Below are positions 1-11,204 of a DNA stretch of 64,000 bases, piece by piece. Source of the DNA: Acestrorhynchus altus. Lineage: Eukaryota; Chordata; Actinopteri; Characiformes; Acestrorhynchidae. The notes under the pieces are model-generated. The model worked only from the letters and a program-made list of their open reading frames with translations, made no database searches and was not told the DNA's origin. The first letter of the stretch is position 1; each line of letters begins with the position of its first letter. The translations under genes and the position numbers were made by a program. The stretch covers positions 17,134,047-17,198,046 of the forward strand of contig CM067513.1 in the NCBI GenBank assembly GCA_034509495.1, given 5' to 3'.

Positions 1-617
1 TTCAAAGCTGCCCCCCTCGTCTCAATGCAACATGAATTATTCAAACTATGGTAATGAGCCTCTGAGGAATTTCGAGGGCTTCTTTGATAGTGGTTCAATC
101 CGGCACCATGGAGGGAGATGGGGGGCAGTTTCAGAGACAAAGGCTGACTGACAGAGGAGGTGTGGGTGGGGTTGCCACCACATGTTTTTTTTTTTTTTTT
201 TGTAACCCCCCCCCAGAGCTCTTGCTTCCCTGAAGGCCCCACGCATGGGCACTGTATCTCGCAGTGGAGCTCTGCCTGCCACAAGAGGACCTGCGTACAC
301 ACAGGAAAGGGGATGTGAGAGAGAGAAAGGGATGTAGGCTTTGACATTCTCTCTGCCACCCTTCCTGACCTGACACTCTGAAACAAGAGAGCCAACCAAA
401 GGGTCACTCTCAGATCCCCTGTGGTAGGGTAGGGATCTCCGATCCACCTAGCACTTACTGCAAATCTGAGCTGCAAATCACGTGGAGGTTTGAGCTGTCA
501 TGATTAAAAAGGTTAATTGTTCAACAGCCAAAAATGAAGGAGATCTGAAACTACAGTATAATGTGATATAATCATGTATATAATATTTATGAATATGAAT
601 ATATTGTCTAAATATAG
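1..617. other. Unique sequence, no gene recognised
   Basis: The first 480 bases are moderately GC-rich with a T17 run near 185-201 followed by a C run. The two minus-strand open frames here (133 and 81 codons) overlap in different frames, translate the homopolymers and resemble no family I know. From about 480 the sequence becomes AT-rich. No splice or promoter structure is evident. Confidence 0.5.
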
Positions 618-742
618 TCCGTCATTATCTTATCCGCTTCTTCCTGAATAGCATGATGGTTGATCCAGAGCCCACCTGGAATCATTGGCTGCAAAGCAGG
701 AATACCCCCTGGACAGGGTGCCAGTCCATCACAGGTTACCTA

Positions 743-812
<70 letters not shown>

Positions 813-975
813 GGGCAGTTTAGCATAGCCAATTCATTTTTTAGGGAGGCCACCAACCGCATTCCTTTTTTAGGGAGGCGGGAGGAAACCCGCATGGACA
901 CTGAAAGAACACAACAGACTCCTCACCCGAGCAGGTCTAACCCACAACCTCAGGCCCCTGAAGCTGTGTGACAAG
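618..975 (+). repeat. Common fish interspersed repeat with embedded CA tract
   Basis: The text runs from a 'cgcttcttcctg' box through 'ggtgccagtccatcacagg', a long CA tract, 'agtttagcatagccaattca' and 'ggaggaaacccgcatggaca' to 'ctcaggcccctgaagctgtg'. This order of blocks is that of a repeat found widely in teleost genomes. The identification is from memory, and its class is uncertain to me. A further fragment with the same 'ggaggaaacc' type block lies near 45735-45806. Confidence 0.7.
744..808. repeat. (CA)n microsatellite
   Basis: About 32 uninterrupted CA units, sitting inside the fish interspersed repeat of 618-975, which normally carries a CA tract at this place. Confidence 0.98.
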
Positions 976-1897
976 TTATTTTTTATGCATGATCATATAG
1001 TGGAGTCCAAATATGAAGAAAAAAGAAAAAAAAATCCCTCCACCAGCATGTTTGGGACGTTTCATTCTAGAAATTTTAGAGTTGACTCCAGTTCTGATTC
1101 CAAGTCATGGGAGCTGATGGAGCTGATTCTAATAATCTATTACACAGCAAGAGCAAGAGAAAAGAAACGATATCTATTTGTGATTTTTGGTTGGATGAAG
1201 AACCATTTCCTGTAAAATAGATATATGTCTTGGGTAATTTAAACCTTTTAAACTTATTGAATTATTACAATGATTGAAATAAATCAATGTAAAGGTTCTT
1301 TACCAATTTATAGGATCCTTACACTTGTAGCTACTTTACAGATTAGTTCTTTATGAAAACACCACCAGTTCCACCAGACGAGTTTATTTTGATCAAAGGT
1401 GTACAATTAGGAGGTGAATATTTATGAGTTAATGACTTTGACATTGCCCCCGTAGTTAGGCCAAGTCTTCTCAGATCCTGCTGAGTATGGAACCCAGGAC
1501 CCGAAGCCAACTCCCTGGATAACCAATGGGGCCAAACTGGTGGCAGGGAGGAAGAAGGAAAAGGCAGAAGTCAGCATGTGTATAGGAGCAAAGGGGCGTG
1601 TAAGTAAAAACCTTTTAAAGACAGGTGGGCACAAGTGATTGGTTGAGGGAGGAAGGAAGGAAGGAAGGAAGGAAGGCATGGCATTTGAGTAACTTTGCAG
1701 TTTGCTAAAGCTTTCTTTTCTTTCTTTTCTTCTGTGGTACCACTCAAAGAAACCTGTTGCAGCCCCTTCATTTTTAAGAGTGTATTGTGATTGATGAATG
1801 GGGTATAAATGAAGACATCTTCCCACCTTGTTTGATCTTCAGTAAACATTCTAAGAATAGCTTGACCACAAGACCATTGACAATATTCCTAACCTTT

Positions 1898-1899
<2 letters not shown>
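976..1899. other. AT-rich unique sequence, no gene seen
   Basis: Nothing recognisable. The short open frames on both strands lack similarity to known proteins. A GGAA tract (1647-1676) and a TTTCTTTTC tract (about 1712-1731) lie within it. Confidence 0.5.
1647..1676. repeat. (GGAA)n short tetranucleotide repeat
   Basis: Seven tandem GGAA units with one variant unit at the start. Confidence 0.9.

Positions 1900-1958
<59 letters not shown>
1900..1958. repeat. (TA)n microsatellite
   Basis: About 29 uninterrupted TA units, followed by a degenerate GATA stretch. Confidence 0.98.
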
Positions 1959-1961
<3 letters not shown>

Positions 1962-1999
1962 ATAGATATATACACTAATTCTTGACACAAGCACCATTT

Positions 2000-2870
2000 C
2001 ATAATTTCCTCCTCTTTGTCCTGATCTCAGCCTTGTAAATCTGATTTGTAAGAAGGACGTTTGCTGTCTAGCAATAAACAGCCATGTAGCTGACTGGACG
2101 AAGGGGCTTAGAAGGGGCTATAATAAACCAGGCCAAACATGAAAGCCTGTCATTAGCCTTTCACAGATGCCCATACTGCTCCCAGCCGGTTCGGGGGTGG
2201 CCGAGAGCACTGTGAAAAAACCTGACCCGAGATCAGTGGAGCCAGATGACGGGTGTCAGGAGAAAGGCCAGAGCCCAGCCTCTCTCGGAATCAGGCCTGC
2301 ACTCAGAACAGCTTCTTTCTATTGCCGCTTCATTACCATGTCAATCCCGGGGACAGGGGGAAAAAACGAGAACGAGAAAAAGCCTGGACCCAGCAGTGGG
2401 CCGGATCCATATGGAGCTGTCGAGTCCTGGAATGAATAGTGAATGGGGCGGCTGCTTCTGGAATCTGCCTCTCAGCCCTTTTTTGCGAACAGGATGACCA
2501 AAGACAAGAGGGAGCTTTTGCAGATGGCCCAGGCTATAAATAGGTAGCTGGTCTATCTCCTTGGCTGTCAGTCTGTCTGTCCTGCTTGCTGCGCTCTCTG
2601 CCTGGCCCTCTATCTGCAGAGGGGAATTAAAGTGCTTGGGGCCTCGTATCACATGCTTCGATATTGCCGTGGGACTAGAAGCGTGACACATCCCCTTGGT
2701 CAGGCATTCATTATTCAAATGCATCGGACTGATATGCATGGCTCGGTGGGCAGTCAATGTCTTCAGGCTCTTTCCGGGGTTTTATTTTGCAGTTTAAAGA
2801 ACGGTAAGGGGTCGGACGAAATCATCATGGAGTACAGTCGGCACAAGCGTCCTAGAGATGGATTTTAACA
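2000..2870. promoter_or_regulatory. Candidate conserved non-coding block
   Basis: A repeat-free, GC-richer island between AT-rich flanks, with no coherent long frame: four short frames overlap on both strands. It contains 'ggctataaataggtag' near 2533 and closely spaced POU/homeodomain-like words near 2706-2739 ('attcaaatgcat', 'gatatgcat'). Composition and motif density are what I would expect of vertebrate enhancer-type DNA. Conservation itself cannot be seen from one sequence, so this is inference only. Confidence 0.3.
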
Positions 2871-3136
2871 TGGATAAATCCATCCCTGTCAGCCAGATTG
2901 AGGGTTCTTTGTCATTAAAGTAAGCCTTAGCACTGAAGCCCATCTGGCTGTGTGTATGTGTTTGTAAATATGTGGAACACTAGACACACTCCATTCGCAG
3001 TTGTGTGAGCGCAGGCATGCCTTTTAAAGCTATGCAGGCCAAAAGAACTGCACCTTGTTTCTTTCTCTCCACATTGGTTGGCACTGAGATACTTCTGGCA
3101 CCATTGCTTTAAACACAGATATAGTGATCTGTCTTG

Positions 3137-3137
<1 letters not shown>

Positions 3138-3205
<68 letters not shown>
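3138..3205. repeat. (CA)n microsatellite
   Basis: About 34 CA units followed by two CACATAGA units. Open frames across it on both strands only translate the repeat. Confidence 0.98.
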
Positions 3206-3209
<4 letters not shown>

Positions 3210-3676
3210 CACACATAGACAGAAGTGCTCTGTCTGCACAATAGCACCTAAGATAATCATTAGGAGTGCTGCGTGTCTTTGGAAAGGCAGCTGTAAACAC
3301 TGGTCTGTAGCAGAGCAGGATGGCTCGCGTCTGGACCACACAGGCAAATATAATCAGAGTGCCTGCCAGGCAGTCCGACGGCGCCCCATGGCCAGATAAG
3401 ATGGCACCTGGCTTGGCACGCACCGGTCACTCAGTGATCACACGGAAACGTGCGCTCCTAGAAGCAGAAAAAAAAAACAAAACGTAAAACCATTGATCAG
3501 TGTCTTTGATGGGAAAAGAAAGAGTATAGTGGACTGTAGGTCCTCTGCTGACAACAATAAAGGCCTTAACAAAGAAACCAGGTGGTCACCACAGGTGGGC
3601 CACTCTCAATAGGCTCAATGTAATGACATCACAATGTGAAGCTGATTTTAGTTTAAACCGTGAAGCTCAATGTAGC

Positions 3677-3678
<2 letters not shown>
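3206..3678. other. Unique sequence, nothing recognised
   Basis: Mixed-composition sequence between two CA tracts. No gene or repeat family recognised. Confidence 0.5.

Positions 3679-3754
<76 letters not shown>
3679..3754. repeat. (CA)n microsatellite
   Basis: About 38 CA units, directly abutting the left end of the MITE at 3756-4212. Confidence 0.98.
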
Positions 3755-3755
<1 letters not shown>

Positions 3756-3756
<1 letters not shown>

Positions 3757-4212
3757 TAAACTATGTAGACAAGTATTGGGACACTTGCTCATTTGTTGTT
3801 TCTTCTAAAATCAAGGTTATTAAGGTTATTATCAAGGAGCTTTCCTAAAGATTTTGGAGCATTGCTGTGAGGATTTGATTGCATTCACTAACAAGAGCAT
3901 TAGTGAGGTCAGGATGTTGGATAATCACAACTCCACCTAATCTCCAACTCATCTCAAATGTATTGGTTGGAGCACCATCATTCCCGGAAACAGTTTCACT
4001 GCCTCATGCCTAGCATTATACATGGTGCCAAAATATCCATGTTTATCTCCAAGGAATCCTATTCTATTGGCAGTAATTCTCTACAGGGACTAGACAAGCT
4101 GTGTGTGTGTGTGCATTTGCTCATCTGTGTCAGCAATGGGTACATCTAAACGAGTAAGTAAATGTATGTATTCATTATAAGGATTGTCCACAAACATTTG
4201 GACATCCAGTGT
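3756..4212 (+). mobile_element. MITE family M, copy 1 (nearly full length)
   Basis: Left end contains 'acaagtattgggacac' and right end 'tccacaaacatttggacat', the two termini of a short non-autonomous DNA transposon that I associate with fish genomes. Internal blocks 'ggagcattgctgtgaggat', 'gtgaggtcaggatgttggat', 'tggagcaccatcatt' and 'ctacagggactagacaagct' recur in copies near 15574, 31935, 46476 and 59088. No protein is encoded. A short GT tract (about 4100-4113) is part of the element. Confidence 0.75.
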
Positions 4213-4649
4213 ATATACATATACATATGTATATAAATTTCCCCAATTGAGGGGGTTATTAATTTTAATAATGTGGCTTTGCATTATTTACTTGCAAATT
4301 GACTTTGTTGTGATCAGAGTGCCCTCTAGCATTATCAGCACCCTTTATATAGGTGTCAGCTGTTTATCAGCTTATTATACTGACTAATGTTGTGAATTAA
4401 ATGTTGTGTACCAACATAAATTATCTGCTATACATAACATCTGCAAAACTGTCTGGATTAAAATGTATTCTGGAGGGTGCAGGCATGCATGGTACCAGTG
4501 GTAAACCATGACATTTAGAGCTACACCATCCTAACCAATGTGGGGTTCACATGGGTGGAAGGTGGGCTTGGTGGGTCCCAAGTGGGCATGGGCTTTGAAT
4601 GGGTTAGTACACATGTTGTTACTGGTACCCAGTTGGGCTCCGTCAGATT
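4213..4649. other. AT-rich sequence plus G-rich short-repeat flank
   Basis: From 4540 to 4645 the text repeats variants of 'atgtggggttcacatgggtgg', 'ggtgggcttgg' and 'gtgggcatgg', a degenerate G-rich minisatellite-like patch. Similar words reappear beyond the Tc1 element at 5875-6010 ('gtggggccaac', 'cccacatgggcat'), so the transposon probably landed inside this patch. Confidence 0.45.
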
Positions 4650-5435
4650 AGATCAGCAGTTTTCAGATCTTGCCACAAATTCTCGATTGGGTTTAGGTCT
4701 GGACTTTGACTGGGTCTTTCTAACACATGAATATATTTTGTTTTAAACCATTCCATTGTAGCCCTGGCTTTATGTTTAGGGTCTTTGTCCTGCTGGAAGG
4801 TGAACCTCCGCCCCAGTCTCAGGTCTTTTGCAGACTCCAACAGGTTTTCTTCCAAGATTGCATGATGCTGCCACCACCATATTTGACAGTGGGGATGGTG
4901 TGTTCAGAGTGATGTGCAGTGTTAATTCTCCGCCACACATAGCATTTTGCATTGTGGCCAAAAATTCAATTTTGGTCTCATATGACCAAAACACCTTGTT
5001 CCACATGTTTGTTGTGCCCCCAACATGGCTTCTGGCAAACTACAAATGGGACTTTTTATGGGTTTCTTTTAACAATGGCTTTCTTCTTGCCACTCTTCCA
5101 TAAAGACCACATTTGTGCAGTGCATGACTAATAGATGTCCTGTGGACAGATTCCCCCACCTGAGCTGTGGATCTCTGCATTTCGTCCAGAGTCACCATGG
5201 GCCTCTTGGCTGCATCTCTGATCAGTGCTCTCCTTGTTTGTCCTGTAAGTTTAGGTGGACGGCCTTGTCTTGGTAGGTTTACAGTTGTGCCTTACTCTTT
5301 CCATTTCTGGATAATGGATTGAAAAGTGCTCCGTGAGATGTTCAAAGCTTGGGAAATCTTTTTATAGCCTAAGCCTGCTTTAAACTTCTCCACAACCTTA
5401 CTCTTGACCTGCCTGGTGTGTTCTTTGGACTTCAT
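4643..5435 (-). pseudogene. Tc1-like transposase remnant
   Basis: Encoded a cut-and-paste transposase acting on the element's own terminal repeats. Three blocks are visible on the minus strand. The N-terminal helix-turn-helix starts at the Met codon 5433-5435 ('MKSKEHTRQVKSKVVEKF', then 'ISQALNISRSTFQSII', ending near 5292). The catalytic segment with first-motif 'FWSYETKIEF' is in the frame 5006-4776. The segment with 'FQQDKDPKHKA' and 'SPDLNPIENLW' is in the frame 4855-4643. The blocks are in different frames, so frameshifts have accumulated. The first catalytic Asp of the family motif WSDET is Tyr here; the second Asp and the final Glu remain. About the last 40 residues are absent. It is inactive. 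Family assignment is firm. Confidence 0.88.
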
Positions 5436-5872
5436 GATGCTGTTTACTCCCCAAAATTCTCTTAACCAACCTCTGAGGCCGTCACAGAGCAGCTGTATTT
5501 GTACTGAGATTAGATTGCACTCAAGTAGACTCTTTTTAGTCATTAGCAGACATCAGGCAACTTCTGAATGCAATTGGTTGCACTCAGAGAAAAGGGGCCT
5601 GAAAACTTCTGCACACTGCACTTTTCATTTTTTTATTTTTTAAAAAATGTTTTGAATCATGTATAATTTTCTTTCCACTTTAAAATTTTCCATATTTTGT
5701 CACATTACAACCACAAACATAAGTATATTTCAATGGAATTTAATGTGAAAGACCAACACAAAGTGGTCTTTGTGTTGGTCTTTCACATTAAATTCCAATG
5801 AAATATACTTATGTTTGTGGTTGTAATGTGACAAAATATGGAAAATTTCATGAATACTTTTGCAGGCCACTG
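4650..5872 (-). mobile_element. Tc1-like DNA transposon, truncated, with foldback end
   Basis: Minus-strand element. Its terminus at 5851-5872 reads 'cagtggcctgcaaaagtat' outwards and abuts a TA at 5873-5874, the Tc1/mariner target. The transposase gene follows inwards and breaks off near 4650, so the other terminus is missing. The leader between terminus and gene carries an 81-bp inverted duplication not expected in the family. Confidence 0.85.
5683..5848. repeat. 81-bp near-perfect inverted repeat (foldback)
   Basis: Arms 5683-5763 and 5768-5848 are reverse complements with a single mismatch (5733/5798) around a 4-base loop. Both arms carry the Tc1 leader with 'gtcacattacaaccacaaac'. This is a head-to-head duplication of the transposon's leader. 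Confidence 0.95.
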
Positions 5873-5874
5873 TA

Positions 5875-6780
5875 GATGGGGCTCATGTTTAACCCCTTTT
5901 GGTTCTATCAGGGACACTGGTGGGTAACCGTATGTGGGGCCAACATAGAATGCATTGGACAAAACATTCTGGTTTTCAGTTGGGCTACCCATACACTCCC
6001 CACATGGGCATGCTATCTAGAAGTGTGTTTCACAATACTTTCCATATAGCATATTTTACACTTGTACAGTAACATAACACTTTTTTTCTTAAAACAGATA
6101 TTGCTTCTAAAGGCTTCTTCAGCATATCGTAGTGCTGTGCAGATCAATAGCCACACAGATCAGATCGTTATGCCACATGTGGGTGAGATTTTTGTATTTA
6201 ATTCTGCTGGAGCAAGATGGATGTGTTTTTCAGAGCCTGCTTTTGCTATCCATGGGCTGTGAGAGATGGCTTGACAATGACAGAGACTAGTTCTCACAGG
6301 CTAGAAGCTAGGTTGCTATTATCATGTGGAACAGTATAATTGATGTTCTTTAAAGAAATGTTAACTGGTATGAAAACATTATGAGGGTTGGAAAGTGAGA
6401 AACGTTCTCTGCAGAAAATTAAAGCAGAAAATGAATATGTGATTGGCTGATTCATTGTCATTTTCATCCCACATTTATAGTTAACCTGATGCACAAGGCA
6501 TAGTTCTAGTCTTAGAGCCCTAAGCAAGGAAAGCAACACATTTTCTTTGGCTCTGTCTACATTGATACCACATGGGAAAAAATCTTGATTCGTAACATAA
6601 CAATGAACTAAAAACGACAGTGTTTTTTTTTTAGTTCCTAGAAAGCATTCGGCCTTTTCTGAATGCCTTAAGGGGTCCCCATTGCCCCTCATGCACCACT
6701 CAAACATGTAACTGTAGCAGATAAGTGGCAGAGTACAAGGAAAAAAACATCATTCATGTCATACTCAAACAAAACCCTAA
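5875..6780. other. Mostly unique sequence, no gene recognised
   Basis: The first 135 bases continue the G-rich short-repeat patch seen at 4540-4645. The 137-codon minus-strand frame at 6294-6707 has no recognisable similarity and no splice context; I regard it as chance. Confidence 0.45.
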
Positions 6781-7200
6781 TTACAGCCAATTAAACTGAG
6801 TCCCGGGAAGAAAACTACTTAAGTGCAGTGTATATGTAATTAGTCACTTTTCACTACGGGATTTGATTGTCTTGAAGTACTCAAATGAAGAGCGGCGACT
6901 CTGCACACTGATGATTCCTTACGAGAATGAACACATTTATATAGCGAGCTCTGTTTGCGTGCATCTGACAATTATCCTGCTTTACCTCATTGTGGCATTT
7001 CTAAATATAGAGCTCAGTCATGCCAAAATGCTGAGCCATTCCTAAGCCTTTTGCTAAAGCCTCTTTTGAACCATAAGAATGTTATTTGCACCAAATTATT
7101 ATGCATTCTCTGGGAAAGCATGGGTTTGACACAGTGGAAAAAAGAGCTGCATGCCATTGCAGCCCATTCTTTATGATGTTCTGCGTGTCTGATGGCTTGA
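6781..7200. promoter_or_regulatory. Candidate conserved non-coding block
   Basis: Repeat-free stretch of balanced composition with homeodomain-like words ('ctaattacagccaattaaac' near 6777, 'ccaaattattatgcattctc' near 7091). No coding signal. Proposed only from texture and motif content. Confidence 0.25.
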
Positions 7201-7674
7201 CCTGTTTGGATTGTTAGCTGTGTGTGATAATGGTGAGCCAGAGTGTGTGATAATGGTGAAACAGACCATGCCTAACAGAAGGTGGAAGTGAGAGCTTTGA
7301 TGGAGGCCTGCTTATCTTGACTGGGGCTTCCGAGCTGTTGAGGGTTTACTGCTCTCTCCCTCTCTAATGTGTGTGTGCATGTGAGTGTGTGAGGGGAAAC
7401 AGACCTTCGTCCAGGCCGGCCCAGCCTGAGCAACAGACTTCACGGGAAGGGCAGATGGGCTGGGGATCAAACCCCATTCTCTCTGTCTGTGCTTCATGCT
7501 GGCTTACTACGGTTTTAGTGGCTGCAGTGTGTTAAGTTTCCAGCAACGAACAATACCTCCTTGTTTCTGTTTTCACTGTCCATTTTGTCAACTTCACTTA
7601 TCATACAGGAGCACTTTGTAGTTCTATAATTACAGACTGTAGTCCATCTGTTTCTCTGCATACTGTGTTAGCCT
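7201..7674. other. Unique sequence, nothing recognised
   Basis: No gene, repeat family or clear motif cluster. The 61-codon minus-strand frame at 7312-7497 is probably chance. Confidence 0.45.
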
Positions 7675-8107
7675 CTTTTCACCTTAATCTTCAATGGTCA
7701 GGACACTATAGGACCATGACAGTATGGCACTATGTGGGTGGGTCATTCTCAGCACTGCAGTGACACTGCAGTGGTGGTATTGTCTGTGTTGTGCTGGTAT
7801 GAGTCGATCAGACTTGTACCAGAAATATCCAGCATCCTGTGAGCTGCGTCCTGTGAGTAGCGTCCTGTGAGTAGCGTCCTGTGATTACTGATGACCAATT
7901 TTACATTTACAAGATAGACCAACTAAGTAGGAGTGTCTAATAGAGTGGACAATGAGTGGACACAGTGTTTAAACACTCCAGCAGCACTGCTGTGTCTGAT
8001 CCACTCATACATGTCTCTGCAGCAGTGATATTGGCCCAACACCCACATAATACCTGCTCTGCAGCATTCCTGTGGGGTCATGACTATTGAAGATTAGGGT
8101 GAAAGGA
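7675..8107. mobile_element. Palindromic MITE with ~30-bp terminal inverted repeats
   Basis: Left end 'ttttcaccttaatcttcaat' and right end 'attgaagattagggtgaaag' are reverse complements with one mismatch. Inside, 'cagcactgcagtgacactgc' and 'gtggatcagac'-type words recur in inverted form ('gtctgatccactcatac'). The layout matches a palindromic fish MITE I know by appearance but cannot name. A 14-bp unit 'tcctgtgagtagcg' is tandemly repeated at about 7848-7890. Confidence 0.8.
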
Positions 8108-8929
8108 CAATAATATACAAACAATGTACAAATTATTTTCAGAGTTGATGAAATAGCTATTATTTTGGAGAAGGACCATGCCAAAATGTCTCCTCTCCTC
8201 AAATGTACACTTTTAGAAATCGCTCCTCACCTTCTCATGGCGAAGGTTTACACCCCACGAATTCCCAAACTCCTCCTTCACTTCCAGCTTCTTGGCAAGG
8301 GGGTTCAACTTAGAGCATCATCAAGAAAAGCCAGAACTTTAACCTATGGTCCTCTAATACCCCTTCCTGGCCTCAACCACTGTGAGCATGCTCCACACTT
8401 TGCAAAAATTGTGGTAAAACTACCATTTGCATTTGCAGTCCTTGGCATATGTAGGACTCAAGAGGACTTTTGTCACTTTGGTCCCACCCACTGGAAATCA
8501 AAATGTGATTCACTAACCGAAGAGCTCTCCTGGATCTATCTAGGCACCCTGGTGAAAAAGCCTGTTTGGACAATTTTCTGCTTAGCATTTCAACACTTTT
8601 ACTGGCAAACAAAACTAAAATTAATTAGACATGTTGACATTTTTATACTCAATGCATCACACTGAATTTGCAGTTTAATCATAATCTATGTGCACTCTGT
8701 GCACTGCATATCATTAGACCTCTGACTGTTATATGTCCTATATGTTCTGTTCTTTCTATCACAACATTTGCAGTAACACCAAAAAAGATGTTTATGCACC
8801 TTATAAAGTGTTTGCAAATTAAATGTAAAATGGCTCTGATTCTCAACATCAATTCTTTTCTTTTGTCTTTAGTTAAAATCTTCTTTTATGAAAAGCATTC
8901 TGGTTTTATTTGATTTTTTCCCTGTTCTC
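8108..8929. other. Unique sequence with an unsupported 166-codon frame
   Basis: A plus-strand frame (8165-8665) of 166 codons is the longest non-repeat frame in the first 39 kb. Its translation shows no known domain, no signal peptide and no biased composition. A 79-codon frame lies opposite it. No Kozak context or splice sites support it. I would not call it a gene; the remainder is AT-rich. Confidence 0.4.
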
Positions 8930-9290
8930 TCTCTCCTCTCAGCAGAGAGCTGGTCAGCAGTGTCATTACTGTAAATCAAAAGCCTCTCTGGCATTATCTA
9001 GTTCCCCTTCTGGCTCCAAAGGTTAGAACAGATGTTGGGAGAGAGGACTAAATGGACCTCCCCCCGCCGAGAGGAGCTTTTCTTGCCGTGGCTAAATGGA
9101 GGCGCCTTGAAATGCTAATGCTCTCAGCCAGTGTGGCCTGGGCCCATGTAGAGCCGGTGGGAACAGATCACGATCCCTCCGAAAGCCCCCCTTTTGTGGC
9201 CAAACCCTGCAAAATATGCTCCACTAGGCCCATCAGAGACCCTGGCGAGAGGAGAGCGGAGGAGGTAAAAGAGACAAAAAAGAGAAGAAA
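8930..9290. promoter_or_regulatory. Candidate conserved non-coding block
   Basis: A GC-richer, repeat-free island with 'gtgtcattactgtaaatcaa' near 8960 and 'aaatgctaatgctctcagcc' near 9109. The 81-codon plus frame at 9052-9297 has no similarity I recognise. Enhancer-like by texture only. Confidence 0.3.
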
Positions 9291-10397
9291 ACATTAGCTC
9301 AAATCAGATCTGCCCCACACAGAGAGAGAGAGGGGGCGTGTAATGGAATCCCATCCTCACCGCCTCATTTAAACTGTTATTCACCCCTAACCCACCCCAC
9401 TCCACTCTGAGCCATGGCCTCGGTTTTGTTTATCATGGGAAAACCAACTTAAATTATGACAAAGAAAAACAGCATGTATGCCTACATTAGTGTGTTCCAC
9501 CGGCAAGTTGATATACTCAATATAAACATACTCCGGCCAACTAGCAGCTACCTTAGCTGTGTAAGGACGTTGGTAGGCTAAGGATGGACAGTAAATGTAT
9601 TACAAAGGTAACATTAGCGTCTGCTTAAATGTGACATAGCAGTTTTAGACTCTGATAGCTTTATACAGTTAGTTAACACAAGTGTACATTATTCCATATA
9701 TCAGAATTTTCCACATTTTTCTGGATATTATGGAAAGGCCATATAGGCTGTAACGATTGGCTGAGTTATTAAATAACTGATCAGCAGCCAAAACTTCCCA
9801 AATGTGTGCGTCACTATCCCTTCCCCATCCTCATTTTGCACTATTCAAGGATCTGGAATACTTATATTTGATGCCAACATCAAGTTTCTGGAACATTGGC
9901 ATTTGATGCCAAAAATGTGGGTGGTCGCACAAACGAATAAGGAATAAATGACAATGATACCAGATTATATTTAGCACATGACCTTGACCTCATTGTTTAC
10001 TTTACAGGAAATGACCAACTGTACAGACTGTGCGTGTACGTGTAAGTGTACAGAATACTGTGCTCCTATGCCACCGTTCCCAGGATCCTCTTATAAAATC
10101 ATCTTATATTATAACACCGCTTAGCTAACATTAGCTTTTTCATAAATAATGCAATACATCACAGTCACTCTGCTGAAAAAAACCCCAACAATAATCAATG
10201 TACCCTGTGTTCACATTAGCAGGTCACTCTATGTTTGTTTCTTGTGGGTGCATTTTGGGCTGCTGCTGTTGTCATGTGTGGGCATGTACAATGTCCAACT
10301 TCCAACTAGACAATGTAATAGTCCAAACAAGTATTATATTGTTTTTCTAATTTGTATTATTTTATTATTTTTATGTTTGTTTGTTTATATGTATTTA
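9291..10397. other. AT-rich unique sequence, no gene seen
   Basis: Contains a short GA tract (about 9320-9331) and otherwise nothing recognisable. The 109-codon frame at 10149-10478 runs into a family A repeat at its 3' end and is hydrophobic only because of AT-rich codons. Confidence 0.45.
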
Positions 10398-10518
10398 TTA
10401 ACTCTTAGAACCCGAGATCTGCACTTTGCAGACAGTTACATGCTGTTTTCTAGGCTTCATATTTCAGGATCAGAATAACCTGCAGACATGATGCACATAT
10501 CATAAACTACAAGACTGT
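10398..10518 (-). mobile_element. Family A repeat, right-end fragment
   Basis: Begins with TTAA at 10398-10401 followed by 'ctcttagaacccgagatctg', then the family block 'cagttacatgctgttttcta' and 'atttcaggatcagaataacc'. This is the reverse complement of the right ends of the copies at 61225-61761 and 63365-63832. Confidence 0.8.
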
Positions 10519-11160
10519 TTGATATGTGTATTGTGTCTGTTCTAAGATTAAAACAACAAAATCTCAAACTCTGTGGTGGTCCTGGGGGGTCCTAACCCTG
10601 ATGAACAGGGTAAAATGAGGCTAACAAAGTATGCAGAGAAACAGATAGACTACATCTATAATTATAGAACTTCAAAGTGCTCCTGTATGGTCAGTGGAGC
10701 TGACAAATTAGAAAAACTAGAAACAGGGAGGTGGTCAGGGAGGTGGTTATGGCTGATATTTTTTCCCATTGTTTTCAGTTTCTTTCTTAAAACAACAAAA
10801 AGCCTAGATATTAGATGCAATATTATTGCAACAGTCCTGTAGTCAGAAATATCTTTTTTTTTTTACTTACTTATCACTCCAAGTTCCTTGAGCTCCCACT
10901 TTTATACTTCTTAGACAGATTTTGTTTTTCATGAATGCATTTTCCCTTTCACTTTGAGTATGAGTTTAGACGCCCCTTCTGAAAAGAAATACAGACTATT
11001 AAAAATATTGTGATTGTATATCCACCATGAACATGGAACACAATTCTCAGCGCAAATCTGTCTGCTCCTGTTTGTGCTCCTGTCACTGTCTTTTCTTTCT
11101 CTCGTGCTTGCACAGATTTATCTCAGGCGCTTCTATGTGCGCACATGTACATGAACACAT

Positions 11161-11161
<1 letters not shown>
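10519..11161. other. AT-rich unique sequence, nothing recognised
   Basis: No gene or repeat family recognised. The 89-codon frame at 10573-10842 has no similarity. Confidence 0.45.

Positions 11162-11202
<41 letters not shown>
11162..11202. repeat. (CA)n microsatellite
   Basis: About 20 CA units. Confidence 0.98.

Positions 11203-11204
<2 letters not shown>

Noticed and set aside
3030..3423. Overlapping minus-strand frames of about 105 codons rich in Cys-Val
   Set aside because: They are translations of the (CA)n/(GT)n tract; the same happens at 3623-3848, 11027-11383, 28612-29007, 33518-33894, 57720-58083 and 62325-63081.
8165..8665. A 166-codon plus-strand open frame
   Set aside because: No domain, no splice or start context, and an overlapping frame on the other strand. 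An open frame of this size is expected by chance in 64 kb.
10149..10478. A 109-codon hydrophobic frame as a membrane protein
   Set aside because: Hydrophobicity follows from AT-rich codons, and the 3' part is a family A repeat.
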